This document shows, piece by piece, positions 5,353-6,579 of a DNA stretch of 6,579 nt. The DNA comes from Muribaculaceae bacterium. GTDB taxonomy: Bacteria > Bacteroidota > Bacteroidia > Bacteroidales > Muribaculaceae. Each line of letters starts with the position of its first letter. The stretch's first letter is position 1. The notes beneath the pieces were generated by a model that was given only the letters and a program-made list of their open reading frames with translations, was not told where the DNA came from and searched no databases. The DNA lies in the NCBI GenBank assembly GCA_021443235.1, contig JABUUJ010000052.1, positions 10,104-16,682 of the forward strand, given 5' to 3'. The position numbers and the translations under genes were made by a program.

Positions 5353-6575
5353 GCCACAGCTATTCCACTGCCACACTGTCGTGTGGCTTGCCCGTGGTGC
5401 ACATCCAGCGCGAGGCACCGGTGGCGTGGTGCGGACTCGCCGTTAATGCCGGCAGCCGCGACGACCTGCCCGGAAAGCACGGGCTCGCCCACTTTGTGGA
5501 GCACACCATCTTCAAGGGAACCACTCACCGCCGCTCGTGGCACATTCTCAACCGCATGGAGAGCGTGGGCGGCGAGCTCAACGCCTACACCACCAAGGAG
5601 GGCACGATGCTCTACTCACTGTTTCCGCAGCAGCACATGGAGCGCGCCGTGGAGCTGATTGCCGACCTGGTGATGAACAGCGTGTTTCCTGCCAATGAAC
5701 TCAAACGCGAGCTGGACGTCGTGCTCGAAGAGGTGGCTGGCTATCGCGACCAGCCCGCCGAGGCAGCCTACGACGACTTCGAGGACCTGATGTTCGGTGG
5801 CAGCGCGCTGGGGCACAACATCCTGGGCTGCGAGGAGCACCTGCGCAGCATCACCGCCGCCGACTGCCAGCAATATCTCAAGTCGCTCTATGTGCCTGAG
5901 AACATGGTGTTTTTCTCGGTAGGACCGATGGCGCCCGAACGTGTGCTGCGCTTCGTTGAGAAGCACCTTGGCACGCTCAATCACCGGCTTGCGCGCGCAC
6001 AGGCGCGCGTCGCGCCCGCAACACTGCCGCCACAGCGCCGCGAGGTGGCGATGGGGTCGCACCAGGCCCACACCATTGTGGGCGCACAACTGCCCGGCAT
6101 GGACCACCCGCTGCGGCACGCCATGGCGCTGCTCAACAACCTGGTTGGCGGTCCTGGAATGAACTCGCTGCTCAACGTCAACCTGCGTGAGCGTCGCGGA
6201 TATGTCTATAGCGTCGAGTCGAGCGTGACACAGTTTACCGACTGCGGCCTGTTTGAGATTTATCTTGGTTGCGACTATGCCGACGTGCGCTCGAGCCTGC
6301 GCGTGATTGACCACCTCACCGCCGACCTTGCCGAGCGACGCCTCACGCCACACCACCTCGAGGCCTGCAAAAAGCAGTACTGCGGCCAACTGCTCGTAGC
6401 GAGCGACAGCACCGAGTGGCTGGCGCTCAATGCCGGCAAGTCGCTGCTGCGCTACGGCCGCGTGGCAACTGTCGACGACACCGTGCAGCGCATAATGGCC
6501 GTCACCGCCGACGAGCTGCGCCAAGCCGCCGAGCTCATCACCATGCCTCGCTGCTCGGTGCTCACGTTCAAATAG
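5349..6575 (+). CDS. M16 family (insulinase/pitrilysin-like) zinc metallopeptidase
   Basis: This 408-aa protein is a single complete M16 unit of the short, mitochondrial-processing-peptidase-like kind. The inverted zinc motif HFVEH is at 48-52, and the third ligand is most likely E128 in VVLEEVAGYRD, 76 residues after H52. The N-terminal catalytic half spans about 5-190. The C-terminal half contains LRERRGYVYS (279-288), the conserved Arg/Tyr pair that helps bind substrate in M16 enzymes. No signal peptide or membrane segment is seen, so it is probably cytoplasmic and cuts small peptides or protein segments, possibly as a dimer. The ATG at 5349 overlaps the repressor stop by 4 nt, implying translational coupling and shared control. 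The frame ends at TAG 4 bp before the window edge, so any further operon genes are out of view. The substrate is unknown. Confidence 0.95.
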   Translation: MSHSYSTATLSCGLPVVHIQREAPVAWCGLAVNAGSRDDLPGKHGLAHFVEHTIFKGTTHRRSWHILNRMESVGGELNAYTTKEGTMLYSLFPQQHMERAVELIADLVMNSVFPANELKRELDVVLEEVAGYRDQPAEAAYDDFEDLMFGGSALGHNILGCEEHLRSITAADCQQYLKSLYVPENMVFFSVGPMAPERVLRFVEKHLGTLNHRLARAQARVAPATLPPQRREVAMGSHQAHTIVGAQLPGMDHPLRHAMALLNNLVGGPGMNSLLNVNLRERRGYVYSVESSVTQFTDCGLFEIYLGCDYADVRSSLRVIDHLTADLAERRLTPHHLEACKKQYCGQLLVASDSTEWLALNAGKSLLRYGRVATVDDTVQRIMAVTADELRQAAELITMPRCSVLTFK

Positions 6576-6579
6576 AGTT

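Noticed and set aside
4627..5418. 263-codon minus-strand frame across the repressor
   Set aside because: It is low-complexity His/Val-rich shadow sequence that runs through the repressor gene, its leader and the M16 start.
5616..6524. 302-codon minus-strand frame opposite the M16 gene
   Set aside because: It is a shadow of the M16 coding sequence, which carries intact HxxEH and Arg/Tyr motifs on the other strand.

Overview
The window looks like a chromosomal segment from a Bacteroidales bacterium. A Muribaculaceae- or Prevotella-like gut commensal is my best guess, by inference. Three things point there: a single fused SecDF chain of 984 residues, several promoters with the Bacteroidetes -7 element (TAnnTTTG), and A-rich leaders without a clear Shine-Dalgarno. 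Most coding DNA is fairly GC-rich, while the middle section (about 3340-4680) is visibly AT-richer.

Layout. Positions 29-128 are ten head-to-tail 10-bp repeats in two linked variants, followed by a strong GC-rich hairpin (135-167) that probably ends the secDF transcript. secDF fills 216-3170 on the minus strand. A 382-bp divergent intergenic region (3171-3552) follows, with a minus-strand promoter for secDF and a plus-strand promoter for the next genes; both carry inverted repeats at the -7 element. On the plus strand come a 60-aa protein and an overlapping GNAT acetyltransferase (3553-4309), arranged like a TacAT-type toxin-antitoxin pair. A 38-codon topoisomerase-type zinc ribbon follows (4379-4495), either a micro-protein or the tail of a lost gene, then an intrinsic terminator (4503-4536). 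A strong -7 promoter buried in a palindrome (4567-4602) precedes an XRE/S24 LexA-like self-cleaving repressor (4681-5352). Its stop codon overlaps the start of a complete M16 zinc peptidase (5349-6575).

Function. SecDF is housekeeping: it drives the late steps of Sec-dependent export with the proton-motive force. The middle cassette resembles a horizontally acquired toxin-antitoxin module inserted next to it. The repressor and peptidase appear co-transcribed and translationally coupled, and the palindrome over the promoter suggests the repressor controls its own operon. A cleavable S24 regulator wired to an M16 peptidase is the most intriguing arrangement here. No tRNA, rRNA, CRISPR array or insertion sequence was recognised.
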